Positions 50,211 to 60,473 of a stretch of DNA of 64,000 nucleotides are shown piece after piece. The stretch's first letter is position 1; every line of letters starts with the position of its first letter. The notes below the pieces were generated by a model that saw only the letters and a program-made list of their open reading frames with translations, had not been told where the DNA came from and did not search any database. Source of the stretch: Paragyromitra xinjiangensis. Taxonomy: Eukaryota > Ascomycota > Pezizomycetes > Pezizales > Discinaceae. Location: assembly GCA_038503065.1 (NCBI GenBank), contig JBCAMK010000002.1, forward strand, positions 3,720,001 to 3,784,000, given 5' to 3'. The position numbers and the translations under genes are program-made.

Positions 50211-50420
50211 TCCCATAACCCGGTAAAGCTGACCCCCCTGTCAGGGGCGAGTCTTCTTATTGGTCGAGTAAGCAAACTGAGACTACTAACTGGACATAGG
50301 AGGTATGATACGTTGAACTTGGGGAACGAAACACCTGAGCATAGTTCTTTATACCCCAATCATGACCTTAACCTACATTACTGGCGTTCGGTAGACCATG
50401 CCTACTATAGCCACCCATTA
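50211..50420 (+). mobile_element. TCCCATAA-type element, copy with intact internal site, 3' end lost
   Basis: It begins TCCCATAACCCGGTAAAG after a TA dinucleotide and continues CTGACCCCCCTGTCAGGGGC. From there to about 50413 it is nearly identical to the copy starting at 50737, except that it lacks the 148-bp insertion found there. Similarity stops after CATGCCTACTATA; no right terminal repeat is found. Confidence 0.7.
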
Positions 50421-50736
50421 CCGCATACTAGCCGCAGTTACAAGCCGCACGTTACCCCGCCGCAGTTGCTACCCGTAACCTACGCCGCCGTTTCAGCCGC
50501 AATTTTTGGCCGCAGTTCTAGCCACGTTCAGAGGTACATGTATTAACCAGGTACAACCTGCGGCCGGATTTGAAAAGAATAGATGCATGTTTACAAAGTC
50601 AGTAAACGGGGGCTTTAGAGCATTATTGTTTCTCAAAAATTCAGAAAGACTAAATATGTTTTTCTATGCCCACAGCCGGGGTTCGACTCCTCCTGTAAGC
50701 ACGACAAAGCATTATATCAAAGGTCTCTGTTTCCTA

Positions 50737-51158
50737 TCTCATAGTTCGGTAAAGCTGACCCTCCCCTGTCGGGGGCGAGTCTTCTTATTGGTCGAGTGAG
50801 CAAGCTGAGACTACTAACTGGACATAGGAGGTTGATACCGTATAAACTCGAGATAGTGGACTTGACGTTAAGACGTTGAAGTAAGGCGCTAGCTAAAGGG
50901 TCAGAGCTGAGCAGAAATTAGAACCTTACCTCTATAGGAAATTCCAACGTTTTAACGTTAAGCCCACTCTCTCGAGTTAATACGGTACGTTGAACTTGGG
51001 AACGAAACACCTGAGCATAGTTCTTTACACCCCAACCAAGACCTTAACTTACATTACTAGCGTTCGGTAGATCATGCCTACTATATCTAGTTAGTGTACA
51101 TAATCTTCAGCTGAGCTATAGCAACAAGGGGTTAGCATTTTTTTACCGGACTATGGGA
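50737..51158 (+). mobile_element. TCCCATAA-type MITE, full length, carrying a nested insertion
   Basis: The left end is TCTCATAGTTCGGTAAAG at 50737; the right end read on the minus strand from 51158 is TCCCATAGTCCGGTAAAA. Both ends are flanked by TA (50735-50736 and 51159-51160), consistent with a Tc1/mariner-type TA target duplication. It is non-coding. The length without the nested element is about 272 bp. Confidence 0.75.
50838..50985. mobile_element. Nested 148-bp TA-flanked MITE
   Basis: Terminal inverted repeats of about 42 bp start CCGTATAAACTCGAG on the left and CCGTATTAACTCGAG on the right (minus strand). TA flanks both sides (50836-50837 and 50986-50987). The neighbouring element copy at about 50317-50330 has the uninterrupted sequence GATACGTTGAACTT, i.e. 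the empty site with a single TA. This fixes both ends of the insertion to the base. Confidence 0.9.
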
Positions 51159-51170
51159 TACTTGACGATC

Positions 51171-51242
51171 ATTAAAGTATCCGAATGCCAAGAAACCCTT
51201 GGCCAGGGTTCTTGGCGTCTTGGCATCCGGATACTTCAATAA
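51171..51242. repeat. Fold-back hairpin
   Basis: The arms read AAGTATCCGAATGCCAAGA and, from the other strand, AAGTATCCGGATGCCAAGA, with one mismatch over about 19 bp and a loop of about 24 bp. It begins 12 bp after the end of the TCCCATAA element. Confidence 0.75.
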
Positions 51243-52349
51243 TCTTCGAGTAGGTCGGCCCTAGCCCACACCAAGCCTAAGCGGGCCAATGAGCTGTCTC
51301 GTTCCTAGCCTATTTTTCCATAATTATTGTATTTATTCACAACTATGGTCTTGCTTAGAGACCCGTGAGGTACGAACCTTGGCGCCAAGCATAAGTCTAG
51401 GCACGAGACAGGCCAATGAGAACCCATTAAACTAACGGTGCATACGATTTTTATCTCCCTATATTATTTAGATAGATATTAAACATGACTTTAGTTTTTC
51501 AACGCAATTTCACCTGCATTGTAGATCATTGGCCTTATATTCCAGGTCACTAATCCCCAGAAGTATTGAAGCTCACTGGCTAGAATCGGAGCCAGTAGGG
51601 AACTCGGGCCGTAGAATACAACTGCCACAGCCAAGAGATTTCTGCCACGTGAACCGGTTTTACTTAGAAACTTCAGAGTTAGGCCTTTCATAATTGTAAA
51701 GATGGAAAGGATGGATATACTCTGATGGGATGCTCAGGTAAATTTACTGGGAGGTATCTTGTGCTGTCAGATCTGGGGATAAAGATTGATTTTAAACCAG
51801 TGGATGTTATCATGTTTGGAACCGGGTTATATAACGTACATGTATTCCGCGAGGGATAGAAGTACATGTAGCTTAGTGTTCTTTACTCGTCGGGAAATAT
51901 GGGACACTATAGTACCTTTTGAATGTACTAGATAGAAGTAGGCTGACGCTGGAGGGGCAAAACTTTAAATTAAAAAAATCAAAAGGGTTAGATGAAGAGA
52001 TAAATTCCAAGTCCCCCAAAGAAGAAAATATATCTCAGATCTCCCGAAACCCTTGTTTCAATCACAATTTTTAATTCCCACCCATCGTGCTCAGTAGAGC
52101 AAACCCGGAAAATGCGGGCCTTGAGACTATCGTACTAGTGGGCCTAGGGGGGCCGGTTTGTGGGGAATGGGTTCTTTCAATGGTGTTTGCCCGTAGGCCA
52201 ACGGTGATACTTCATATCTTGGCTCCCCACTGGTCGTTCATAGGAAACCAAGTTAAAACGAAAAGGTTATATCGTAGGGTTAGGTTTTCTTAGACGAGTA
52301 GTATTATCCCCCCGTGATCATAACTGGTCGGAGGTAATATGTGATGTCA

Positions 52350-53021
52350 CTCTACAGCGCGAGGAAATGCATCAATATACACATTGCCTACACAACTAAC
52401 ACGGCAAAATGCACAAAATGATACATTTCCAGGGGAAGCTTGGTGTAAATGTATCATCTGATCCATTTACTGATGCATTTACTGATCACCTGGGGAAAGG
52501 GATCTAGAAATGTGTAAAAAAAAGGCATTAGAGGAAAGGCATCAGTAAATGCATCAGTAAATGCATCAAAAAATGCAAATCTTCCGAAAAACAAGAGCTC
52601 AGGTAACGGCAAATTGGGAGCAGCATATATGAGCAGCTAGCTCAAGTGATAAACACCCTACCTCGGTAGGAAATGGCTTGTGGGGAGTACTCAGAAGGGT
52701 ACAGGTTCAAGTGTCTAGGAATACATTCTCCTTAAAGAGAATTTTTACGGTTTTTAGTGTGTGAAAAAGGACAGAAAAGGGATTACAGCAATGGGGAAAT
52801 GGCACTGGAAAGGCATCATATTTCCCTAACTACACCTTTACTGATAAATTTACTGATGCTTTAACCGTGCCTTTTCTCATACTAAAACCAACGCCTTTAC
52901 TGATGCTTTTGCTGATGCATTTACGGATTCATTTACTGATGCCTTTACTGATGCCTTTCCCACATAAAAATTTTGCAGTCAATTTGATGCATTTGCTAAT
53001 GCATTTCCTCGCGCTGTAGAG
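52350..53021. mobile_element. 672-bp element with 25-bp TIRs and dense subterminal repeats
   Basis: The left end CTCTACAGCGCGAGGAAATG (52350 onwards) is repeated inverted at the right end, finishing at 53021. Inside, many copies of an ACTGATGCATTT-type motif occur near both ends, as CATCAGTAAATG near 52545-52567 and TTTACTGATGC near 52890-52960, in largely opposite orientation. Terminal plus subterminal repeats are typical of hAT- or Zisupton-like non-autonomous elements. No coding frame is inside and no clear target duplication was found. Confidence 0.7.
52631..52722 (+). ncRNA. tRNA-like segment with A- and B-box-like motifs
   Basis: TAGCTCAAGTG (52638-52648) fits an RNA polymerase III A box and GGTTCAAGTGT (52704-52714) approximates a B box, 66 nt apart. 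A CCTAC-CTCG-GTAGG hairpin lies between them. The acceptor and T stems do not pair well, so this is not a functional tRNA. It may be a decayed tRNA or a tRNA-derived SINE head inside the 672-bp element. Confidence 0.3.
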
Positions 53022-53126
53022 CCGCAAGAGGTATCGATTGATATATTATTCCTCAAAAATTCAGTTCCACCCCGAGTTACCCTCTGGCCTCTTCCTCAAG
53101 CCTCACCCACAAAAAATGTATCATAA

Positions 53127-55108
53127 TCATAAACTAGTTTTCCCCCTTGGCTCATACGGCAATAACAGCATCAACAACCCCGCTACCAGAAACAATGTCC
53201 CACTGATATAAATCGGTACAGGAGTCGACAAATCTGCATACATAGCAATAATCGGGGCAATGATCCCGAAGATCCTGTTCGCCGTCGCTGCAAGCCCATT
53301 ACCCGTGCCTCGATCCTTCGTCGGGAAGATTTCCGGCGTGTATGAGTACAGAATTCCGTACATCGCACCGCTAGTGATGGAATAACCGCAATTCCACCCC
53401 AAGAGTGCATTGGATGTGCGTGCGGTAGTACCAGCAAATAAAAAAACACCGGTTAGAATCGTTGAGAGGCTCATGGCGCCTTTACGGCCCAAGAGGGGGA
53501 GTTCAACGGCGAGTCCGGCGAGGAGTGAACCGGGTATGCCGCATACGGCAATGATGAGATAGTTTCGGAATGTTGTGTAGGTGGATGAATCCCCGGCTTC
53601 AGCACCACGGGAGGCGAGGAAATACGGGAGAAAAGCATTATACAGTGGAACTGGGGAGAATTCTCGTTAGCAAACTAAAAGGAGCGATATCAACTACCTA
53701 AGGAGATGGAGTAATCACATGCTAATCCCTAAAAGCACCAAACTTTGTATGAGTATCAAGGTCTTCCAATAGCTACGAAAGGAGTACTTACAATTAAAGC
53801 CCATAGGGAGATGATCAAACTCGTTGAAAACACCAATTCCTTCGTTGCGAACAACGCGCGGATATGGTCGAATTTAAACCTCTCTAGATTCCTCTCAACC
53901 GCTGCACTGACCGTGGTATAACGCGCGTTATTAGTCCCGCTGTTAGCATCTCTATCGATTTTTGCCAAATCTTCTACTACTAAAGTGCTTTCTACGCCGT
54001 TGTATTTGGCAACTGCATGAATTGCCTCCACAGCCTGCGAATCTCTACCCCGACCCATCAAAAACTTTGGCGACTCATGGAGATCAAAAGCAAAGAACCG
54101 TAGGCCAAACATGAGCAACGTAAAACCGCCCATCCTATAGATATCAGACCCGTAATATAAACCCACCAGAAGGAAGGGTAAAGCTATGACCTACGTGAAC
54201 GCAAAGTACCGCCATCCCATGTTATTTGATCTTGTACAACCCTCGGCTGTCTCACAAGCATAATTCGCCATCAGCGGCCAGGCAACAGCGCTAGAGACTG
54301 TTTCAGAAGTTAGGTTCTGTCACAATTGAGCAAATGGCAGGGGATTGTACGTATTTGCCCAAACGCCCACCACACACTCATGACGGTCAAGAGATATTGA
54401 TGGGTCCCAGGGATAAACTCCAAGAAGACCTACGATGAAAGTAAGGAAATATACCCTCCGAGAAAATTTAGACACTTACCGCCGAGTCAACAGGCAAGTT
54501 ACCACCAACACCAACAGACCATAATGCTGCAAATGTTGCGAGTGCCCCAAAATTCGGAGAAGAACCAGCAATTAGCCCAAAGGTTCCCGCGATCAATAAC
54601 TATCTCTATAATGAGCCCAGTAAATATGAAAAAACCAAAGTGAATTGAGACCCACAGTAAGATTGAAGGCCCACCTCCGCCCGATGATATCAGACCCAAT
54701 ACCCCACCCAGCAGCACCCACCGCAAGACCGAGATTCTGAGCCAAGAGGAGATAAACAGTCCTCGGTGGATGCAATTCATTGATGACCGGCGGCAGGATG
54801 ATGGCAGTCACTTGTGGCCATAGCTAACAACCCTCAGACGAGACTCCTTCATTGGGACGAGATTATACAACGAGGTCACCGGTACATACATTATCAGCCA
54901 TCCATCCAAAGCCAGCAACAACAAATAGCGCCCTGTGATATTTCCCGAAACCAATTTCATGCATGGCATCGTTCAGAACCTTTGCTTTGGCCTCATAGAC
55001 CGGGTCGACGTTGCCTTCAGGAATCACACTAGTAGGATTCTCGGTAGAAACATGGGGACTGCTAGCAGCGCCAGGGTATCCCTTTTTGGACGACTCGTCG
55101 ACAGACAT
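53127..55108 (-). CDS. MFS transporter (SV2/sugar-porter-like)
   Basis: Minus-strand exons 55108-54890, 54823-54656, 54599-54480, 54429-54351, 54297-54195, 54134-53792, 53728-53719 and 53650-53127 give 521 residues. The sequence shows two six-helix halves: an N-terminal cytosolic stretch, HEIGFGKYHRALFVVAGFGW, the loop GWGIGSDIIGRRWAF, GGNLPVDSAVFLEFIPGTHQ, the central FDLHESPKFLMGRGRD, and in the C half YSYTPEIFPTKDRGTGNG. These match fungal plasma-membrane MFS proteins related to the SV2/SVOP branch; the substrate is unknown. Exon 7 is only 10 nt (GGATTAGCAT), required to join LWALI to FPLYNAFLPYFLASRGAEAG in frame. All other introns are 48-68 nt. Confidence 0.85.
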
Positions 55109-55958
55109 CGAGGAGTATCAATTGTTGTTTCGATCTTGATGACAAGGTTCTCGTATATATCAGCCTATATGTGGGTGTGGGTGTCGTCGCTGATGAGAAC
55201 CGGAGGATTTACCAAATGCTCAAAGACGTCTGCTGACTGAAGGGTGTACCTCAGGCCTGTGAGCTGGCTGACACTGACTCTAGATATACATGTATCCAAG
55301 GTTGTTGGTATCTGCGTGTTGATAGAGAAGTCGAGCGAGCAGATGAGAGGTTGGGCACGCCATCTCGACCCTAGATTATGTTTTCCGAGATAGTCAGTCC
55401 TGTTCAAGATGAGCAAATACCGACCGAGAGAAAATTACCATTCTGCGCAAAAGAGTGAAGTTGGAACGGCCAGGGTATCGGAAAAGAGCGTTTTGCACCA
55501 CAAAACGCGAGAACGAAAAAGAAAGAAGCCAATGCTTGACCACTTTTGAGTCTTTGAGCTGCTGTGTCACATTAATCAGGATTTATTGCCCGGATGTGAT
55601 GATGGACGGGTACAGATCGTCAGTCTCGTGCAATTAAAGGCAGGTGGTTAGCTAGATCTCCTAACTCCGGTGTTTCACGATGATCGTCTGGGAGAACCCT
55701 AACCCTGCCAGATATCGGAGGTGCCCGGTAGGGAAAGTCCGTCTTCTACTTGTGTCTGGGAGTAGAGAAGGAAAGGATTGTGGAGAAGAGAATATCAAGT
55801 TTACTGATCACCGTCTCGAAGATATGTGCGTACATGTCTATGTAATACTACATGCAATATACTGTCCTGCTCTGGAATACAGACCCAGAATACATTCTAG
55901 AAACAATTCAAAACAATTCAATTCATGAGACATCACTCACTTGTACATTTAATTCCTT
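55109..55958. other. Intergenic spacer
   Basis: It lies upstream of the MFS gene and downstream of the EamA gene. No gene or strong repeat is seen; two copies of AACAATTCA occur at 55902-55921. Confidence 0.55.
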
Positions 55959-57258
55959 CTAACTCCTCTCTCTCTCTCCCTCGTTTCCCAGCAAACCTCT
56001 CTCTTCATCTTCTCCCTTCACCACTACATCGCCCCCCTTTGACTTCCAGAAATTAACAAACAGCGCGCTCCCCAGAATAAGCCCACCACCAACGATACTC
56101 AGCATATCTGGAGTATTCGACCACACCAGCCACTCGAAAAAGAGCGCAAAGACCATCTGGGTATACACCATCATTCCAGCCTTACCAGCTTTCGTCAGTT
56201 GTAACCCTCTGGTCAACAAGTATTGCATCATGAAACCAGAGATCCCGATGCCCGTCAACGAGCTCCACTCGAAAATCCCAGACGGAATGATGAAACCGCC
56301 GGTAGAAGGGACCAGCAGGAGCATCGCTACAGATACGACGGTAACAAGCCCGGAGAAGTAGGTTACCGATATCAGAGGGTGGGCTCGTTTACCGATCCAC
56401 CGGATCGTGGTGTACGCGGTCGCAGCCCCAATAACGCCAATCAACGCAACCGACACAGCATACAAACGTTGAGCGGGTGATATTATGGGAACCTCCGTGC
56501 CCGAGAGGCTGTCATCCTGCGGTGGACCGAAACCGGGCAGTATCGAGAACAGAAACTCCGGTCTCGCTATCAGAGTGACACCACACAGTGAGACCAGACC
56601 TCCGAACTTCTCCGCTTTGGTGAAAGGCTCGCGGAGAGAGGGTATGATGGAACATGCGTATCCAACCACAGTTGGTGCGAGGAAGGTAATCACGACAGCA
56701 TCCGGCATGGGGAGGTACGTCAGCGAGCCTTAAATTTCTATCGTCAGCTTGATTTTGGAAAGATAAAATGAAGGACAGGTTTTTATACTAACTATATAAG
56801 CCGTAGACTCCGACGAGTCCTCCACATCCTCTCGCGATCAATAGCCATCTAACCTCTTTCCTTCCGAACGGTGCATGCTCGACCGAGTTCCACCACATCC
56901 ACGCCAAACACCCGATCAGAGTGATGCTCATCCGTGCGAACAGCACTTCGAAAACGTGGTACTTGCGGTCATCTGGAAGCGATATGGCGAGGAACCGAGA
57001 AGTGAGCGCTTGGACGGAGGACAAAAACTGAGACCCGAGAAGCATGAATAAGCCGACATGAGCCCGTGCAAAGAGCTTTGTTCTCTCAAAAATAGGAAAA
57101 TTTCCGAGCCTTTCTGATTCATCGTCGGCCAATACGGTTCCGTAATTTGTCGGAGACACAGACGCAGGAACGGGTCCGTTTGATATTGTGGCTTGGCTCG
57201 CGGGAACTGCCGACACAGAGTTTGACACAGCTGAGCCGCGATCGTGGGGAAGCGACAT
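55959..57258 (-). CDS. EamA/DMT-superfamily transporter (SLC35G-like)
   Basis: Minus-strand exons 57258-56793 and 56728-55959 give 411 residues. After a Ser/Thr-rich N-terminal tail of about 60 residues come about ten predicted membrane segments in two EamA halves. These include VGLFMLLGSQFLSSVQALTS, WLLIARGCGGLVGVYGLYS, PDAVVITFLAPTVVGYACS, GGLVSLCGVTLIARPEF, GIGISGFMMQYLLTRGLQLT and MLSIVGGGLILGSALFVNF. The pattern RMSITLIGC..., RGCGG and FLAPT..Y fits the SLC35G branch, whose substrates are mostly undefined. The C-terminus is acidic and cytosolic. The single intron is 64 nt, phase 1. Confidence 0.88.
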
Positions 57259-57743
57259 GGTGGATTCTCAGATTCTCCACCTTCAGAGCTCAGTGGAAGA
57301 GAGACTGAGGAGAATAGGTCGGCACGATAGCTATTTGTACGTAAAGCCGAAGAAGCGGAGAAATAATCAGAAAATAAAAATAATTATAACCCTTGCGATA
57401 CTAACGGCCCTGCATCATGGGGTTTCTTGTAAGAGGCAGTTCCATCCGGTTTCGGAGGCGCTGACAAACTCTGGACATGGATTTACCCCACATTCTTCGG
57501 AAGGTAGACTCTTTGTTGTGGATGTAATATTTAGAGGAGATAATATTGCGGTGCTGCCAAAGGGTAGAATTAACTGTTCCTGCTGTTGAAAGTGTTGCTC
57601 TAGCTATTCTACTATTTACGAGCGTAATCATCAAATATCACTCACAATTCAGTACATTCTGGGAATCCATATCGAGATCTCTCGCTGGTCTTCCATTTTA
57701 CTATTTACATTCACTCCGATATGCACAACCCCTTGCTCAATCC
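57259..57743. other. Intergenic spacer
   Basis: It holds the promoter of the EamA gene and the 3' flank of the PLA2 gene. Nothing else is recognised. Confidence 0.55.
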
Positions 57744-58352
57744 TCACAATCCACCAAACTCCCTTACAGCCGCGTAATACGTGTCTGCAGTCCCTTTACA
57801 CAAACCACTCGAAATCCCCGAGTACTTTGCGCATTCGTTATACAAATCAGATTTGAAGTTATTATCGATCCGGAGGCGGTTACTATCGGTGAAGCGCCCT
57901 TGAGCCTTGTAATTCCGGTATCCGAAATCGTGACGCTTGCAGCTATCCAGGAAGTTGTACCCAAAAGGTTCATCTGGAGAATAGCTGCAGCCGTCGTCGG
58001 TCCAGTCCAAGTTACCTGGATCGCGGGCTGTCTTGGCTACCAGGAAAGTACTGAGAGTGTCGGTAAACAGGAGTTTATCGGTTGTGTCGGTAGTGACAGA
58101 GGCGACGGTGAAGCGTTCTTCGCTTTCTGGAATCACGTCGACCGTGAGATTTGTAATGTCTGCGACACTTCCACGAACACCGGTGGTGGTAGACTTGACC
58201 AACTTGATGCTTAGGTCTGGGACTTCGGCGATGTTTGGGTCGGCTTGTAGGATCTTGTACACATTGGACAGGGACTCTTCACGAGGGATGATAGCGGCGT
58301 TGACCAGCGCGCTAATAGAAAAGAAAAGGACAATCTTGGAGATAGAAGGCAT
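57744..58352 (-). CDS. Secreted phospholipase A2, fungal group XIV (TbSP1-like)
   Basis: A single exon of 202 residues. A signal peptide lies at residues 1-19 (MPSISKIVLFFSISALVNA), then a propeptide-like region with one N-glycosylation site (NLT at 68). The catalytic domain is in about the last 95 residues: WTDDGCSYSPDEPFGYNF, SCKRHDFGYRNYK with the His141-Asp142 catalytic pair, and a DNNFKSDLYNEC helix. Four cysteines (122, 138, 174, 185) can form the two disulfides typical of small fungal and bacterial PLA2s. Domain and order match TbSP1, a surface PLA2 of Tuber borchii reported to be induced by nutrient limitation. It would hydrolyse the sn-2 ester of phospholipids, Ca2+-dependently, outside the cell. 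It is intact, with no neighbour that suggests a pathway. Confidence 0.92.
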   Translation of the reverse strand: MPSISKIVLFFSISALVNAAIIPREESLSNVYKILQADPNIAEVPDLSIKLVKSTTTGVRGSVADITNLTVDVIPESEERFTVASVTTDTTDKLLFTDTLSTFLVAKTARDPGNLDWTDDGCSYSPDEPFGYNFLDSCKRHDFGYRNYKAQGRFTDSNRLRIDNNFKSDLYNECAKYSGISSGLCKGTADTYYAAVREFGGL

Positions 58353-58473
58353 TTCTGAATAGAAGTCCGTGGGAATTAGAAGTCTTGATTGTCCGAATGG
58401 AAGGTGGAGCGAGTACCCAGGAAGCTGGAGGATTGGAACTGGCTGCTGGTGGTTCCTGTGGGTGAGGACCGAG

Positions 58474-58484
58474 CTTTATAAATG
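58474..58484 (-). promoter_or_regulatory. TATA-like box upstream of the PLA2 gene
   Basis: On the minus strand TTTATAAAG lies about 120 bp upstream of the PLA2 start codon, a reasonable distance for a core promoter with a short leader. Confidence 0.4.
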
Positions 58485-60439
58485 TCTGATCCCGCGTATC
58501 TGAATTGGCATCTCGGATTCATTATCAGTGCAATCGATAACAGTAGTGGTGATTAAACGGTGGGCCCGGGGGTAATGTTCGGATTAGTCTCGGAATTTCA
58601 GCTTGCAGGTTAGACTATTGGAATCCAGTGTTAACAATACCCCTGAGCGCCTACAACTGTTGCCGAAACTGGACTTTAGACCGGCTGCAGACTGCCTGGA
58701 TAGGTATATTCCCCGTATAAGAGAAAAGCCTCTGAATTTCTAATTTACTTATGCTCATTTTCCCCGTTAGGTATTGTCCAATGATCTGTTCAGCTGAGTA
58801 GCACGCCGAGGGTGGTTCGTGGGTCATTTATAACCGGAGTCTGATAGTAGAAAATTTGGACTGGCATGCATTGTTTATAAGCGATCCTTTCTAATTTCGG
58901 GAACGCTAGAGTAATTATAGCTGCGGAACACTGCTAGGACTTTATTCCAACGTCAACTCAGCAGGGTTTGTGGGCCAAGGAGTCTCAATCTCCGTTGCTA
59001 GGTTACTACTGGGTAGAGACCGCGAATCGCTTGGCAGTTTTCTCCAATAGAGTCATTACTTCAATGAGTCGGGGGGTATGGTTCTGTTCTTTCTGTTCAG
59101 TGTGATTTTTGGGCTCGGACTGGGAGGTTTTCTCGTTTGTTTTTATTTGTCATGAGGCATGTTGTGGGACCCTTTGAACAAGATTACCATTATGATTCTT
59201 AAATACACTCCTGTGATAGTCTAAACTAATTTATGATAGCGTTCTTATGCGGGCAAACTCGGTTTACTCTGCGGCGTGATTCTCAAAGAAATGGAAATGT
59301 GGGGTAGTAGCTTTCGACCACCCAAATAAGAATGTGCAGTTTGAGGACTGGGATACAAATTGACCACCGGTTTACTTGAACACGTGTCTATTAATATTGT
59401 AAACTGTGAGCCAAGGATCACATGCCGTGAAATGAAGGGTATATTGCAGTGTAGCTCTCTTACTCGGCGAAGTTTTATAGTAATCTTATCAGGAAGTTCG
59501 AATTGTGGATTGTCTTCGGATTTGTAGTTTCGTTGGTTAGTCAAGGGGTTAGCAGTCGTCGCTACCCTCCGATTCGTCCGTCGTTGGCTATTTTATAATT
59601 TACAGCTTCCTATTATGGAACATTTAGACCATCCCTGCTACTTGATTGGACTTTCGAAAACTCTATTGAGTTGAGTCGGGAATAGCTGGTTGATGCCAAG
59701 GCCTCCTATTATTGTTTTGGGCTTCGGATTTTCCCGGGCGCGTAGTTTTGATTACACTTTTTCTCTGAGTCTTTGATTCTTGAAATCATTGTAAAGTCTA
59801 CACCTGGATCTTGTGGTTTTGGAAACCGGAGATTGTAGTGGGGAAGTTGTATATTCCGGATGTTCGGATGTTTGTGGGAATTGGGTGCGGCGGATAGGTA
59901 CATATCTTCTTGATACTACATGTATCTCTTGATATTCTGGACTCCTACGAAGGTGATTATGCTTGTGGGCGGAGCCATTGGTGCTCCTATATGATTCCAA
60001 TTGGCCAAGGATATCTTCTCTTTCATGCGCCGGCTTTTATTTCCACATAGTTGATTCAGAATAACTTGCCCTCTGCAGCTGTCTACAGGCAGACACGAGG
60101 CAGACACGCTTGGGAGTTATAACCTGGAAAGTTGCGTGGCAAATAAAAACGAATAAGGCAGTTACTTCGGGAAATATTAGTCGGCTGGCGGTATGGCTTC
60201 GCTTGATTTACTCATCGTATTAGAAAATTTTACCACTTGTTTGGACATGTCTTTGATTTGTAACATGTCGCGACATCTACTCCCTTCTGTGGCTGGCTTG
60301 TGCTATTCGACTGTCTTTGGTTCTTGTACTTTAATTGCGTTCTAGGGCCGATGGCGCCTGGTACATACAAGAATTTTGGGACTATTTCTCTTTTATGGAA
60401 GATGGTTTTATATATAGCTCTTACCTCGGGGAAGCAAAA

Positions 60440-60473
60440 ATTATTATTATTATTACTAGTAGCAGTAGCAGTA
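60440..60473. repeat. ATT / AGC triplet microsatellite
   Basis: Five ATT triplets followed by AGT/AGC triplets. Confidence 0.85.

Larger units (their letters stand above)
49277..53126. other. Gene-free nest of non-autonomous elements
   Basis: It contains two related TCCCATAA-ended elements (from 50211 and 50737-51158), a nested 148-bp element (50838-50985), a fold-back (51171-51242) and a 672-bp element with subterminal repeats (52350-53021). No transposase-like open frame is present. Confidence 0.7.

Noticed and set aside
50676..50700. GGGGTTCGACTCC, which looks like a tRNA T-arm
   Set aside because: No A box, anticodon arm or acceptor stem is found at suitable distance upstream.
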